The notes beneath the pieces were generated by a model, which saw only the letters and a list, made by a program, of their open reading frames with translations, made no database searches and was not told the origin of the DNA. Shown here piece after piece: positions 1 to 6,160 of a stretch of 6,421 nt of DNA. How positions within the stretch are numbered: the stretch's first letter is position 1; every line of letters begins with the position of its first letter. Source of the DNA: an uncultured delta proteobacterium. GTDB lineage: Bacteria; Myxococcota_A; Polyangia; Polyangiales; Ga0077539. The translations under genes were made by a program, and so were the position numbers. Location: the NCBI GenBank assembly GCA_903885885.1, contig CAISKJ010000313.1, forward strand, positions 1 through 6,421, given 5' to 3'.

Positions 1-389
1 AGCGCCGCGAGGGCCTCGTCGAGGGCGCCGAGGGCGCTGAGGGCGCGCGCGTACTCCATCGCGTCGCGGTCGACCGCCCACGACCGCCGCGGCGCCCGCG
101 CGAGGCACTGCAGCGCGTCGGCGCGGTGCCCCCGCGCGTCGAGGGCGCGGGCGTAGCCGAGGTACGCCGCGAGGTTGCCCGCGTCGGCCTCGAGGGCGCG
201 CGCGTAGAGCCCCTCGGCCTCGAGGGCGCGGTGCTCGCGCTCGGCGGCGAGGCCGCGCTCGTAGAGGCGCTGCCCGACGTCGCGCGCGATGGCGTGAATC
301 TCGGGCGTGATGGGCGCCTCTTGCGCGAGGACCGCGCGCGGGAGCGCGACGAGCGCCGCGGCGAGGGCGAGGCTGCGGGAGCGTTTCAT
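1..389 (-). CDS. Exported TPR-repeat protein, N-terminal part (3' end outside window)
   Basis: An open minus-strand frame of 129 codons runs from ATG at 389 to the left edge without a stop. Residues 1-22 look like a Sec signal peptide: basic n-region MKRSR, an Ala/Leu core, and likely cleavage after VLA at A22, before QEAP. The mature part has the alternating Ala/Gly/Leu pattern of tetratricopeptide repeats. One repeat lies at about 46-70, a second at about 74-100 (AYLGYARALDARGHRADAL), and a third begins at about 109. Two copies of a 17-bp direct repeat (184-200 and 214-230) encode RALEAE and RALEAD within the first repeat. A weak ribosome site, GGTGA, lies 5 nt upstream of the ATG. The gene is divergent from the lyase operon, 87 bp away. 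TPR proteins are protein-interaction scaffolds; an envelope location is inferred from the signal peptide, and no specific partner is visible. Family and frame are well supported, the function is unknown. Confidence 0.75.
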   Translation of the reverse strand, partial: MKRSRSLALAAALVALPRAVLAQEAPITPEIHAIARDVGQRLYERGLAAEREHRALEAEGLYARALEADAGNLAAYLGYARALDARGHRADALQCLARAPRRSWAVDRDAMEYARALSALGALDEALAA

Positions 390-421
390 GGGGCTCACCC
401 GAGATCGTAGCAGCGCGGCGC

Positions 422-450
422 GGGGGGCGCGCACCCCCTTTGCGCGGGGG
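422..450 (+). other. Overlapping inverted repeats in the divergent intergenic region
   Basis: Three mutually exclusive stems can form here. G423-427 pairs with C434-438 and is followed by only three T. CGCGCA (428-433) pairs with TGCGCG (441-446). C434-438 pairs with G446-450. The segment lies between the divergent TPR and lyase genes and would be in the lyase mRNA leader if transcription starts upstream of it. It might be regulatory structure or simply the result of GC-rich sequence; no function is claimed. Confidence 0.25.
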
Positions 451-476
451 CGCTCCTGTGCGATGAGGTCGGCGCC

Positions 477-1952
477 ATGAACGCACGATTGAGCCTCCCC
501 CAGCGCGGCCGCGAGCCCGGCGCCATTCTCGACACGATGGACGCGTACCGCGAGGGCGACGCCCGCTGGCGCGACGGCAGGTGCTTCTCGCTCGTGTACT
601 TCGCGGGCGAGGCGCACGAGCGGTTGCTCATCGACGCGCACGAGAAGTTCTTCATGGAGAACGCGCTCAACCCCATGGCCTTCAAGTCGCTCAAGCGCAT
701 GGAGGCCGAGGTGGTGCAGATGACGGCCTCGATGTTCCACGGCCCCCCCGAGGCCGTGGGCACCATGACCTCGGGCGGCACCGAGTCGATTCTCATGGCG
801 GTCAAGACCTACCGCGAGCGCGCCCGCGCGAAGTGGCCCTGGATCCGCAGCCCTGAGATCGTCGCGCCGCGCACCATCCACGTCGCCTTCGACAAGGCCG
901 CGCACTACTTCGGCCTCACGCTGCGCCACGCGCCCACCTCCGTCGACGGCCGCGTCGACCTCGACGCGATGCGCGGGCTCATCAACCGCAACACCGTGAT
1001 GCTCGCCGCCTCGGCGCCGCAGTACCCCCACGGCGTGCTCGACCCCATCGAAGACATCGGCGCCCTCGCCCTCGCGAAGGGTCTGCCCCTGCACATCGAC
1101 GCGTGCATCGGCGGCTTCATGCTCCCGTGGGTCGAGCGCCTCGGGCACCCCATCCGGCCCTTTGATTTCCGCGTCCCCGGCGTCACGTCGATCTCCGCCG
1201 ACCTGCACAAATACGGGCTCGGCGCGAAGGGCGCCTCGACCATCACGTACCGCGACATGAGCTACCTCAAGCACCAGTTCTTCGTCGCCACCGACTGGCC
1301 CGGGGGCATCTACGCCTCGCCCTCGGCCCTCGGCACGCGCCCCGGCGGCACCATCGCCGCCGCGTGGGCCGCGATGATGGCCCTCGGCGAAGAGGGGTAC
1401 CTGCACCACACGCGCCTCGCCATGGAGGCCACGCAGCGCATGATCGCGGGCATTCGCGCCATCCCGGGCCTCGCGGTGGTGGGCTCGCCGGCGGGGTCGA
1501 TCTTCGCGTACCGCTCCGTCGACGCCTCCGTCGACCTCTACGCCGTCGCCGATCGGTTGAGCGAGCGCGGCTGGCACGTCGACCGGCAGCAGAAGCCCAC
1601 GACGATTCACTGCACGGTGACCTCGCAGCACGTCGACCACGTCGAGACCTACCTCACCGACCTGCGCGAGGCGGTGGAGCACGCGCGGGCCCACCCCGAG
1701 CTGCGCGCGAGCGGCAACGCGGCCATGTACGGCATGATGGCCAAGGTGCCCTTCCGCGCGATGATCAAGCGCTCCGTGGGCAAGGTGATGGAGACCATGT
1801 ACGGCCCCGCGGGCACCAACACCGACCCCATGAGCGGCCAGGACGACGGCCCCGTGATGGCCTTCGTGAACCGCCACGCCGACCGCGTCATGGGCGCCCT
1901 CGACCGCGTCGAGGCCCTGCGCGAGCGCCTCGGATCGAAGGGCGCGCGATGA
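477..1952 (+). CDS. PLP-dependent lyase of the sphingosine-1-phosphate lyase family
   Basis: A 491-residue fold-type I PLP enzyme that matches sphingosine-1-phosphate lyase (SPL) along its whole length. Family members cleave phosphorylated sphingoid bases to a long-chain aldehyde and phosphoethanolamine. Visible motifs are TSGGTE (98-103, PLP phosphate), H135 (ring stacking), Y183 in APQYPHG, D208 in HIDACIGG, K245 in SADLHKYG (Schiff-base lysine), K251 six residues on, TDWPGGIYASP (272-282), RPGG (288-291), and a C-terminal AMYGM near 416 as in eukaryotic SPL. There is no N-terminal membrane helix, so it is likely cytosolic like the characterised bacterial SPLs and unlike the ER-anchored eukaryotic forms. 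One odd point: the His of the family's NPLHP segment is N65 here (NALNP), and the usual SGAVY segment reads FSLVY. GAGG at 465-468, 8 nt before the ATG, supports this start. It is the first gene of a three-gene operon. The family is certain; the natural substrate may not be S1P. Databases may label such proteins aspartate aminotransferase family or group II decarboxylase. Confidence 0.9.
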   Translation: MNARLSLPQRGREPGAILDTMDAYREGDARWRDGRCFSLVYFAGEAHERLLIDAHEKFFMENALNPMAFKSLKRMEAEVVQMTASMFHGPPEAVGTMTSGGTESILMAVKTYRERARAKWPWIRSPEIVAPRTIHVAFDKAAHYFGLTLRHAPTSVDGRVDLDAMRGLINRNTVMLAASAPQYPHGVLDPIEDIGALALAKGLPLHIDACIGGFMLPWVERLGHPIRPFDFRVPGVTSISADLHKYGLGAKGASTITYRDMSYLKHQFFVATDWPGGIYASPSALGTRPGGTIAAAWAAMMALGEEGYLHHTRLAMEATQRMIAGIRAIPGLAVVGSPAGSIFAYRSVDASVDLYAVADRLSERGWHVDRQQKPTTIHCTVTSQHVDHVETYLTDLREAVEHARAHPELRASGNAAMYGMMAKVPFRAMIKRSVGKVMETMYGPAGTNTDPMSGQDDGPVMAFVNRHADRVMGALDRVEALRERLGSKGAR

Positions 1953-3481
1953 GCGGCGGGCGGCGCCTGCGCATCGCGTACGCGCGCGTCGCGCAGGAGA
2001 CCAACGCCCTCTCGCCGCTGCGCACCACCCTCGACGATTTTCGCCGCACGCACCTCGTCGAGGGCGCCGCCCTCGCCCGCGCCTGCGGCCGCTTCGGCTA
2101 CGAGGCCCCGGGCTTTCTGCGCGCCGCCGAGCTCACGGGCTTCGTGCGCGCCGCGCGCTCCCTCGGCGACGGCCGCATCGACGCGGTGCCCCTCTTCAGC
2201 GCGTGGACCATCCCCGGCGGCCCCCTCTCGACGGCCACCTTCGCGGCCCTGCGCGAGCGCCTCGTCGACGAGCTGCGCGCGTGCGGCCACCTCGACGGGG
2301 TCTTTCTCTCGCTGCACGGCGCGATGGGCGCCGATGGTTGCGACGACCCCGACGGCGAGCTCCTGCGCGCGGCGCGCGCGGTGGTCGGTGAGCGCGTGCC
2401 CATCGCGGCCACCTACGACCTCCACGCCAACATGACCGACCGCCGCGTGCGCGCCGCCGACGTCTCCGTGGCCTATCACACCAACCCGCACCGCGATCAC
2501 GCGCGCGCGGGTCGCAAGGCCGGTGAGCTCCTCGTTCGCGCGGCCCGCGGCGAGGTGCGCCCCGTCACCGCGTGGCGCTCGCTGCCGATGCTGCTCGGCG
2601 GCGGCAACACGCTCGACTTTCTCTCCCCCATGCGCCCCATCTTCGCGCGCATGCGCGCCATGGAGCGCGAGCGCAACGTGCTCTCGGCGAGCACCTTCAT
2701 GGCGCACCCGTGGCTCGACGTGCCCGAGGTCGGGTGGTCGACGCTGGTCACCACCGACGGCGACAGGAGCCAGGCCGAGCGCCTCGCCGACGAGCTCGCC
2801 GAGCGCTGCTGGGCCGTGCGCCACGCGCAGCCCCCGGCGTTCGCGTCGCCCGACGAGGCCATCGACGAGGCGCGGGGCGCGCACCTCGCGCGACGGCTCG
2901 GCGCGGTGGTGCTCTCCGACGCTTCCGACGTCGTCACCGCGGGCGCCACGGGCGACGCCACCGCGCTCCTCAAGGCGCTCCTCGCGCGCGCCCGGGGGAT
3001 GCGCTGCTACGCGCCCCTGCGCGACCCGAGCGCGATCGAGACGCTGTTCGCGCACGCCGTGGGCGACCGCGTGTCGCTCTCGGTGGGCGGCACGCTCGAC
3101 CCCGCGCGCCACGCCCCGCTCGCGGTCGACGGCGTGCTGCGGCACCTCGCGACGCGCGACGACTACGGCGGCCGCGTGGCGGTGCTCGAGGTCGACCACG
3201 TGAGCCTGGTGATCACCGACGCGCCGCCGCTCACGGTGCGGCCGTCGTTCTTCGGCGCGGTGGGCCTCGACCCGTGGCGCGCCGACATCCTGGTGGTGAA
3301 GAACTTCTTCCCCTTCCGGATCTTCTTCGCCCCCATCGCCCGCAAGACCCTCTACGTGAAGACGCGCGGCACCACCGACCTCGACGCGGCCTTCACCCTC
3401 CCGCGCATCGTCGGCCCGGTGCACCCGCGCGACGCGGTGAGCGACTGGCGCGCCGTCGACCGACGCCGCCGCGGGCTGTGA
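1949..3481 (+). CDS. M81 family metallohydrolase (MlrC / microcystinase C-like)
   Basis: A 510-residue protein with the two-part architecture of the M81/MlrC family: an N-terminal metallopeptidase domain (about 7-300) and an MlrC C-terminal domain (about 318-495). MlrC of microcystin-degrading sphingomonads is a zinc enzyme that hydrolyses linear microcystin products; most relatives have unknown substrates. Likely metal ligands seen here are D157 and H159 in YDLHAN and H177 in AYHTNPH, with H123 in SLHGAM nearby. C-terminal family signatures are SDASDVVTAGATGDATALL (323-341) and the VVKNFFPFRIFFAP segment (449-462). Two positions differ from the usual pattern: the N-terminal HETN motif is QETN (16-19), and the His usually found in the K-x3-HFR segment is P455. 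The start is ATG at 1949, overlapping the lyase stop as ATGA, with GAAGGG (1937-1942) 6 nt upstream. An open frame extends further 5' inside the lyase gene but is antiquated by this start and the family N-terminus. No signal peptide is seen, so it is probably cytosolic. Translational coupling implies a role in the same process as the lyase; the substrate is unknown. Confidence 0.85.
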   Translation: MSGGRRLRIAYARVAQETNALSPLRTTLDDFRRTHLVEGAALARACGRFGYEAPGFLRAAELTGFVRAARSLGDGRIDAVPLFSAWTIPGGPLSTATFAALRERLVDELRACGHLDGVFLSLHGAMGADGCDDPDGELLRAARAVVGERVPIAATYDLHANMTDRRVRAADVSVAYHTNPHRDHARAGRKAGELLVRAARGEVRPVTAWRSLPMLLGGGNTLDFLSPMRPIFARMRAMERERNVLSASTFMAHPWLDVPEVGWSTLVTTDGDRSQAERLADELAERCWAVRHAQPPAFASPDEAIDEARGAHLARRLGAVVLSDASDVVTAGATGDATALLKALLARARGMRCYAPLRDPSAIETLFAHAVGDRVSLSVGGTLDPARHAPLAVDGVLRHLATRDDYGGRVAVLEVDHVSLVITDAPPLTVRPSFFGAVGLDPWRADILVVKNFFPFRIFFAPIARKTLYVKTRGTTDLDAAFTLPRIVGPVHPRDAVSDWRAVDRRRRGL

Positions 3482-3495
3482 TAGAAGCCGCGGCG

Positions 3496-4134
3496 ATGCA
3501 CACCGACGACGTATGGGAGGTGCTGCGCCACGTCGCGCAGACGCGCTGCGCCGAGGCCGACCCCGCCCACGACTGGCTCCACGTCGGGCGCGTCGCCGCG
3601 AACGCGCGCGCGATCAGCCTCGCCGAGGGGGCCGACGTCGAGATCACCGTCGCCGCGGCGCTCCTGCACGAGCTGTTCAACCACCCCAAGGGGCACCCCG
3701 AGTCGCACCGCTCGGGCGAGATCTGCGCCGAGCACGCGCGCGAGGCGCTGCGCATGGTGCACTGGCCCGAAGGCCGCATCGAGCCCGTCTGCTACGCCAT
3801 TCGCGTGCACCCCTTCTCGCTCGGTGTAACACCGGAAACACTCGAGGCGAAGGTGCTCCAAGACGCCGACCGCCTCGACGCCATCGGGGCCATCGGCGTC
3901 GCGCGCTGCTTCGCCACGTGCTCCGACATGAAGCGCCCCTTCTACGACCCCGACGACCCGCTGTGCGAGCGCCGCGCGCCCGACGACAAGCGCTGGGGCG
4001 TCGACCACTTCTACAAGAAGCTCCTCGGCATCGAAGGGCGCATGCACACGGCCACGGCGCGCGCGATGGCGCACGACCGCACCGCGTTCATGCGGCTGTT
4101 TCTGCAGCAGTTCGGCGCCGAGGTGAGCCGATGA
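3496..4134 (+). CDS. HD-domain phosphohydrolase, YedJ-like
   Basis: A 212-residue protein that aligns end to end with the E. coli YedJ type of HD-superfamily protein, from my recollection of that sequence. HD proteins are metal-dependent phosphohydrolases, often acting on nucleotides; YedJ itself has no well-settled substrate. Visible motifs are AHDWLHVGRV (24-33, first metal His H29), LLHELFNHPKGHP (56-68), HPFS (105-108), QDADRLDAIGAIGVAR (122-137, distal Asp D123 or D125), and the C-terminal APDDKRWGVDHFYKKLL signature (161-177). The defining HD pair is H58-E59 (HE), from codon GAG at 3670; Glu may still bind metal but is atypical. The start is ATG at 3496, with a weak AGAAG 8 nt upstream and 14 nt after the M81 stop; an in-frame GTG at 3478 is a less likely alternative. 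It is the last gene of the operon and converges on the radical SAM gene, with a 29-nt gap. A run of AT-rich codons at 3823-3840 stands out from its surroundings. Confidence 0.85.
   Translation: MHTDDVWEVLRHVAQTRCAEADPAHDWLHVGRVAANARAISLAEGADVEITVAAALLHELFNHPKGHPESHRSGEICAEHAREALRMVHWPEGRIEPVCYAIRVHPFSLGVTPETLEAKVLQDADRLDAIGAIGVARCFATCSDMKRPFYDPDDPLCERRAPDDKRWGVDHFYKKLLGIEGRMHTATARAMAHDRTAFMRLFLQQFGAEVSR
3822..3834. repeat. 13-bp inverted repeat inside the HD gene, in an AT-rich codon patch
   Basis: CGGTGT-A-ACACCG is a perfect inverted repeat with 6-bp arms. It lies in codons 110-113 of the HD-domain gene. The following codons continue the unusual use: GTA, ACA, GAA and ACA appear within codons 111-115, although this region almost always uses G- or C-ending synonyms. 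The encoded GVTPETL looks like normal family sequence, so this is not a frameshift. It could be an intragenic protein-binding site or a short conversion tract, or it could be chance. Confidence 0.35.
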
Positions 4135-4163
4135 GGCGCGCGCGCATCGGCTGCGAGTAGCGC

Positions 4164-5381
4164 TCAGGCGCGCTGCACGATGGGGAGCTTGCGCACGCGG
4201 CGAACCCCCTTGGGCTCCGCGGTCGCCGACGGCTCCATGCGCGCGCGCACGGCGTCGGCGGCGGCCTGCACGCGGCCGTACGTCCACGCGATGAAGGTGT
4301 CGTTGCGCTCGTCGAGGAGCTTGAGCCCCACGGCGTCGGCCACGCGCGCGCTCGCCTGCTCGTACCAGCACTGCGTGCCGCCGGGCATGTTGGTGGTGCC
4401 CGTCTCGGCGAGGTTGGCGCACGCGCACGAGGCGCCGCAGCGCCACTTCTCTTCGCAGGGCTCGCACGCGGGATCGGAGGGGCCGCGCGGCATCGCGCGC
4501 ACGCGCACCTCGTCGACGCCCGCGTCGAGGTGGCCGATCACGAGCTTGGGGTCGCGGTCTTCGCCCACCATGCGCGCGCAGGGGTAGAGGTTGCCCGACG
4601 GGGCCACGGCGACCTCGTGCGTGCCCGCCGAGCACGTGTCGCACGACGCGAGGCCGCCCTTCGCGGCCGCGAGGAGCTTGTTGTCGAAGGTGGGCATCGC
4701 CACGGGGCGCCCGGCGCGCATGCAATCGGCGTAGACCTCCGCGGCGTCGGCCATGCCCTTCTCCCAGAGGGCGAGGGCGTCGTCGCTCCACGCCTCTTCG
4801 AAGCAGGGGTTGAGGATCACGTTGCGCGCGCCGAGCTCGACGAGGAAGCGCACGCTGTCGCCGAGGTGCGCCACGTTCTGCGGCGCCACCACGGCGATGA
4901 TCTCGAGCGCGAGGCCGGCGGCCTTCAGGTGCTCGGCGCCGGCGACCACGTCGTCGAAGCTCGAGCGGCCGCCCTTCTGCGGGCGCGTGGCCTCGTGGGC
5001 GGCGCGGTTGCCGTCGAGCGAGAGGGTCACCTCGACGCCCAGCTCGCGGAGCTTCTCGGCGCGCTCGCGGGTCACCAGGGTGCCGTTGGTGGTGACCGCG
5101 AGGCGCAGCTTGCGGCCGTCGCGCGCGGCGCGGGCGCGGGCCTCTTCGGACGCGCGCACGAGCATGTCCCAGCAGATGAGGGGCTCGCCGCCGAAGAAGC
5201 CCACGTCGATGGGGGTCTCTTCGTAGGTGGCCCACGGCACGCGCGGCTTGTGCTCGGTGAACGCGAGGTCGAGGGAGCGCCGCGCGGTCTCCCAGTCCAT
5301 GTCTTTGCGGAACTTCTCGCCCGTGTAGCAGTACGAGCAGGCCAGGTTGCATTCGTGCGTGAGAACGAGGGTCACGTGCAT
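4164..5381 (-). CDS. Radical SAM / SPASM-domain protein (putative peptide or protein maturase)
   Basis: A 405-residue radical SAM enzyme. The CX3CX2C cluster motif is C11, C15, C18 (ECNLACSYCYTG) and binds the 4Fe-4S cluster that cleaves S-adenosylmethionine. GFFGGEPL (61-68) and VTTNGTL (96-102) are the SAM-binding strands. A full SPASM domain follows: C250-x12-G263-x4-C268, then C306-x2-C309-x5-C315-x3-C319, and a last C338, the pattern that holds two auxiliary clusters. Residues 339-405 form a basic extension ending KLPIVQRA. SPASM enzymes such as anaerobic sulfatase maturases and PqqE modify peptides or proteins; no sulfatase or clear precursor peptide is in this window, so the substrate is unknown. 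The start is the ATG at 5381, which gives the usual MHVTLVLTHECN beginning; an in-frame GTG at 5423 would add 14 unlike residues. GGAGA lies 10 nt upstream, inside a 12-bp palindrome. It follows sspB on the same strand after 123 bp and converges with the HD gene. Confidence 0.88.
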   Translation of the reverse strand: MHVTLVLTHECNLACSYCYTGEKFRKDMDWETARRSLDLAFTEHKPRVPWATYEETPIDVGFFGGEPLICWDMLVRASEEARARAARDGRKLRLAVTTNGTLVTRERAEKLRELGVEVTLSLDGNRAAHEATRPQKGGRSSFDDVVAGAEHLKAAGLALEIIAVVAPQNVAHLGDSVRFLVELGARNVILNPCFEEAWSDDALALWEKGMADAAEVYADCMRAGRPVAMPTFDNKLLAAAKGGLASCDTCSAGTHEVAVAPSGNLYPCARMVGEDRDPKLVIGHLDAGVDEVRVRAMPRGPSDPACEPCEEKWRCGASCACANLAETGTTNMPGGTQCWYEQASARVADAVGLKLLDERNDTFIAWTYGRVQAAADAVRARMEPSATAEPKGVRRVRKLPIVQRA

Positions 5382-5391
5382 GGGTTCACCG

Positions 5392-5403
5392 TCTCCGCGG
5401 AGA
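5392..5403. promoter_or_regulatory. 12-bp palindrome covering the ribosome site of the radical SAM gene
   Basis: TCTCCGCGGAGA is a perfect palindrome. On the minus strand its proximal half contains the GGAGA Shine-Dalgarno candidate for the ATG at 5381, 10 nt downstream. It could be an operator or a site where two transcripts or arms pair. As a simple RNA hairpin it has no loop, so a DNA-binding dimer fits better than a sequestering stem. No regulator is identified. Confidence 0.35.
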
Positions 5404-5504
5404 TGACCCGCGCATGATCCCACGCATTGGGGGGCGACCGATACACGGCCGCCGCGCGCGAGAGAGTGGTTGAGCGAAGAGAGAGGGGAGAGCGGGGGTT
5501 CAGA

Positions 5505-6149
5505 TCACTTGACGAGGCGGAGCCACGGGGGCCGCTCGCGGGCGGGCTTGCGCGCGTCGGACTCCTCGGGCTTCGGCTGCGACTTCGGCGGAATGGACCC
5601 GCTCTCGTTCGCGCGGGCGTTGCGCGACCCGATGGCCGACGGCTGCGGCGAGGGCACCTCTTCGATGAGGGGCGGCGGCGGGAGCGACGTGGGACGCGAC
5701 GGCGGCGGCGGGGCCTTGGAGGGCGTCTCGCCCGGCGGAGGAACGACCGAGATGCGAGGGCGCGGGGTCTTCGTGCGCGCGCCCCGGGCGCTGGGCTGAT
5801 TGCGGCGCACGGCGGCGGTCTCGGGCACGAGCTCGAGGGGCAGCTCGGAGGGCCACATGGTGACCTCGCCGTTCTCGGCCACGAGGGCGTACACGGCCGT
5901 CCACGGGAGGGTGCAATGGAAGGGCGAGCGGTTGAAAGAGAGCGTGCAGCGCACGCCCTCGTCGTCGACCTCGAGGTCGGGAATGGGGATCGCGAAGTTG
6001 CGACCGAGCTGGAGCACGAGCTGCGGCTTGTGACCGAACCAGTCGGGCACCGTCACGCCGTCGCGGCGCGGGTCGAGGTGCACGAACACGCTCCCCCGGT
6101 CGAGGAGTTTGAGGAGCTGTTCCTTCTTGGAGGGGGGGTCGCCAGACAT
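5505..6149 (-). CDS. sspB: ClpXP protease adaptor SspB
   Basis: A 214-residue SspB-family adaptor. SspB binds ssrA-tagged and some other proteins and delivers them to the cytosolic ClpXP protease. The folded substrate-binding domain spans about 7-112; VFVHLDPRRDGVTVP (21-35) and LPWTAVYALVAENGEVTMWP (81-100) correspond to the E. coli SspB strands around LAAVLAIYARENGAGTMF. A low-complexity linker rich in Pro, Ser and Arg follows (about 115-205). The protein ends PPWLRLVK, matching the E. coli tail RPALRVVK, the XB peptide that docks on the ClpX N-domain. E. coli SspB is about 165 residues, so the extra length lies mostly in the linker. The start is ATG at 6149, preceded by GGAAG 6 nt upstream; the in-frame ATG at 6167 adds six residues and has a pyrimidine-rich upstream region with no ribosome site. 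It is divergent from the gene at the right edge and upstream of the radical SAM gene on the same strand; no shared function with that gene is evident. Confidence 0.9.
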   Translation of the reverse strand: MSGDPPSKKEQLLKLLDRGSVFVHLDPRRDGVTVPDWFGHKPQLVLQLGRNFAIPIPDLEVDDEGVRCTLSFNRSPFHCTLPWTAVYALVAENGEVTMWPSELPLELVPETAAVRRNQPSARGARTKTPRPRISVVPPPGETPSKAPPPPSRPTSLPPPPLIEEVPSPQPSAIGSRNARANESGSIPPKSQPKPEESDARKPARERPPWLRLVK

Positions 6150-6153
6150 CGTG

Positions 6154-6160
6154 CTCTTCC
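6154..6160 (-). promoter_or_regulatory. Ribosome binding site that decides the sspB start
   Basis: On the minus strand GGAAGAG lies just upstream of ATG 6149, with GGAAG spaced 6 nt from it. It sits inside the longer reading frame from ATG 6167, which lacks its own site, so the shorter SspB is preferred. Confidence 0.6.

Noticed and set aside
404..409. TACGAT as a -10 box for the TPR gene on the minus strand
   Set aside because: There is no -35 match at a suitable distance, and the start site would fall inside or too near the ribosome site.
1364..1948. 5' extension of the M81 frame inside the lyase gene
   Set aside because: The extension is Arg/Gly/Pro-rich shadow sequence. The M81 family N-terminus and a ribosome site both point to ATG 1949.
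1649..3424. Long minus-strand open frame opposite the M81 gene
   Set aside because: Its translation is low-complexity, rich in His, Arg, Glu and Ala, as expected for an antisense frame of GC-rich coding DNA. The plus strand encodes a recognisable M81 protein.
4131..4173. Terminator or tiny gene between the convergent HD and radical SAM genes
   Set aside because: The gap has only short GCGC repeats without a T-run on either strand. The 9-codon frame starting at 4131 has no support.
3352..5352. Long minus-strand frame across the HD and radical SAM genes
   Set aside because: It reads through two recognised genes in the wrong frame, and its translation is Arg-rich filler without motifs.
5382..5423. 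GTG start at 5423 adding 14 residues to the radical SAM protein
   Set aside because: The added residues do not resemble family N-termini. ATG 5381 begins just before the first conserved strand, as is usual.
5462..5500. Purine-rich tract (pyrimidine-rich on the minus strand) after the sspB stop
   Set aside because: It has no stem and no T-run typical of an intrinsic terminator. It might be a Rho-loading region, but nothing in the sequence shows this.
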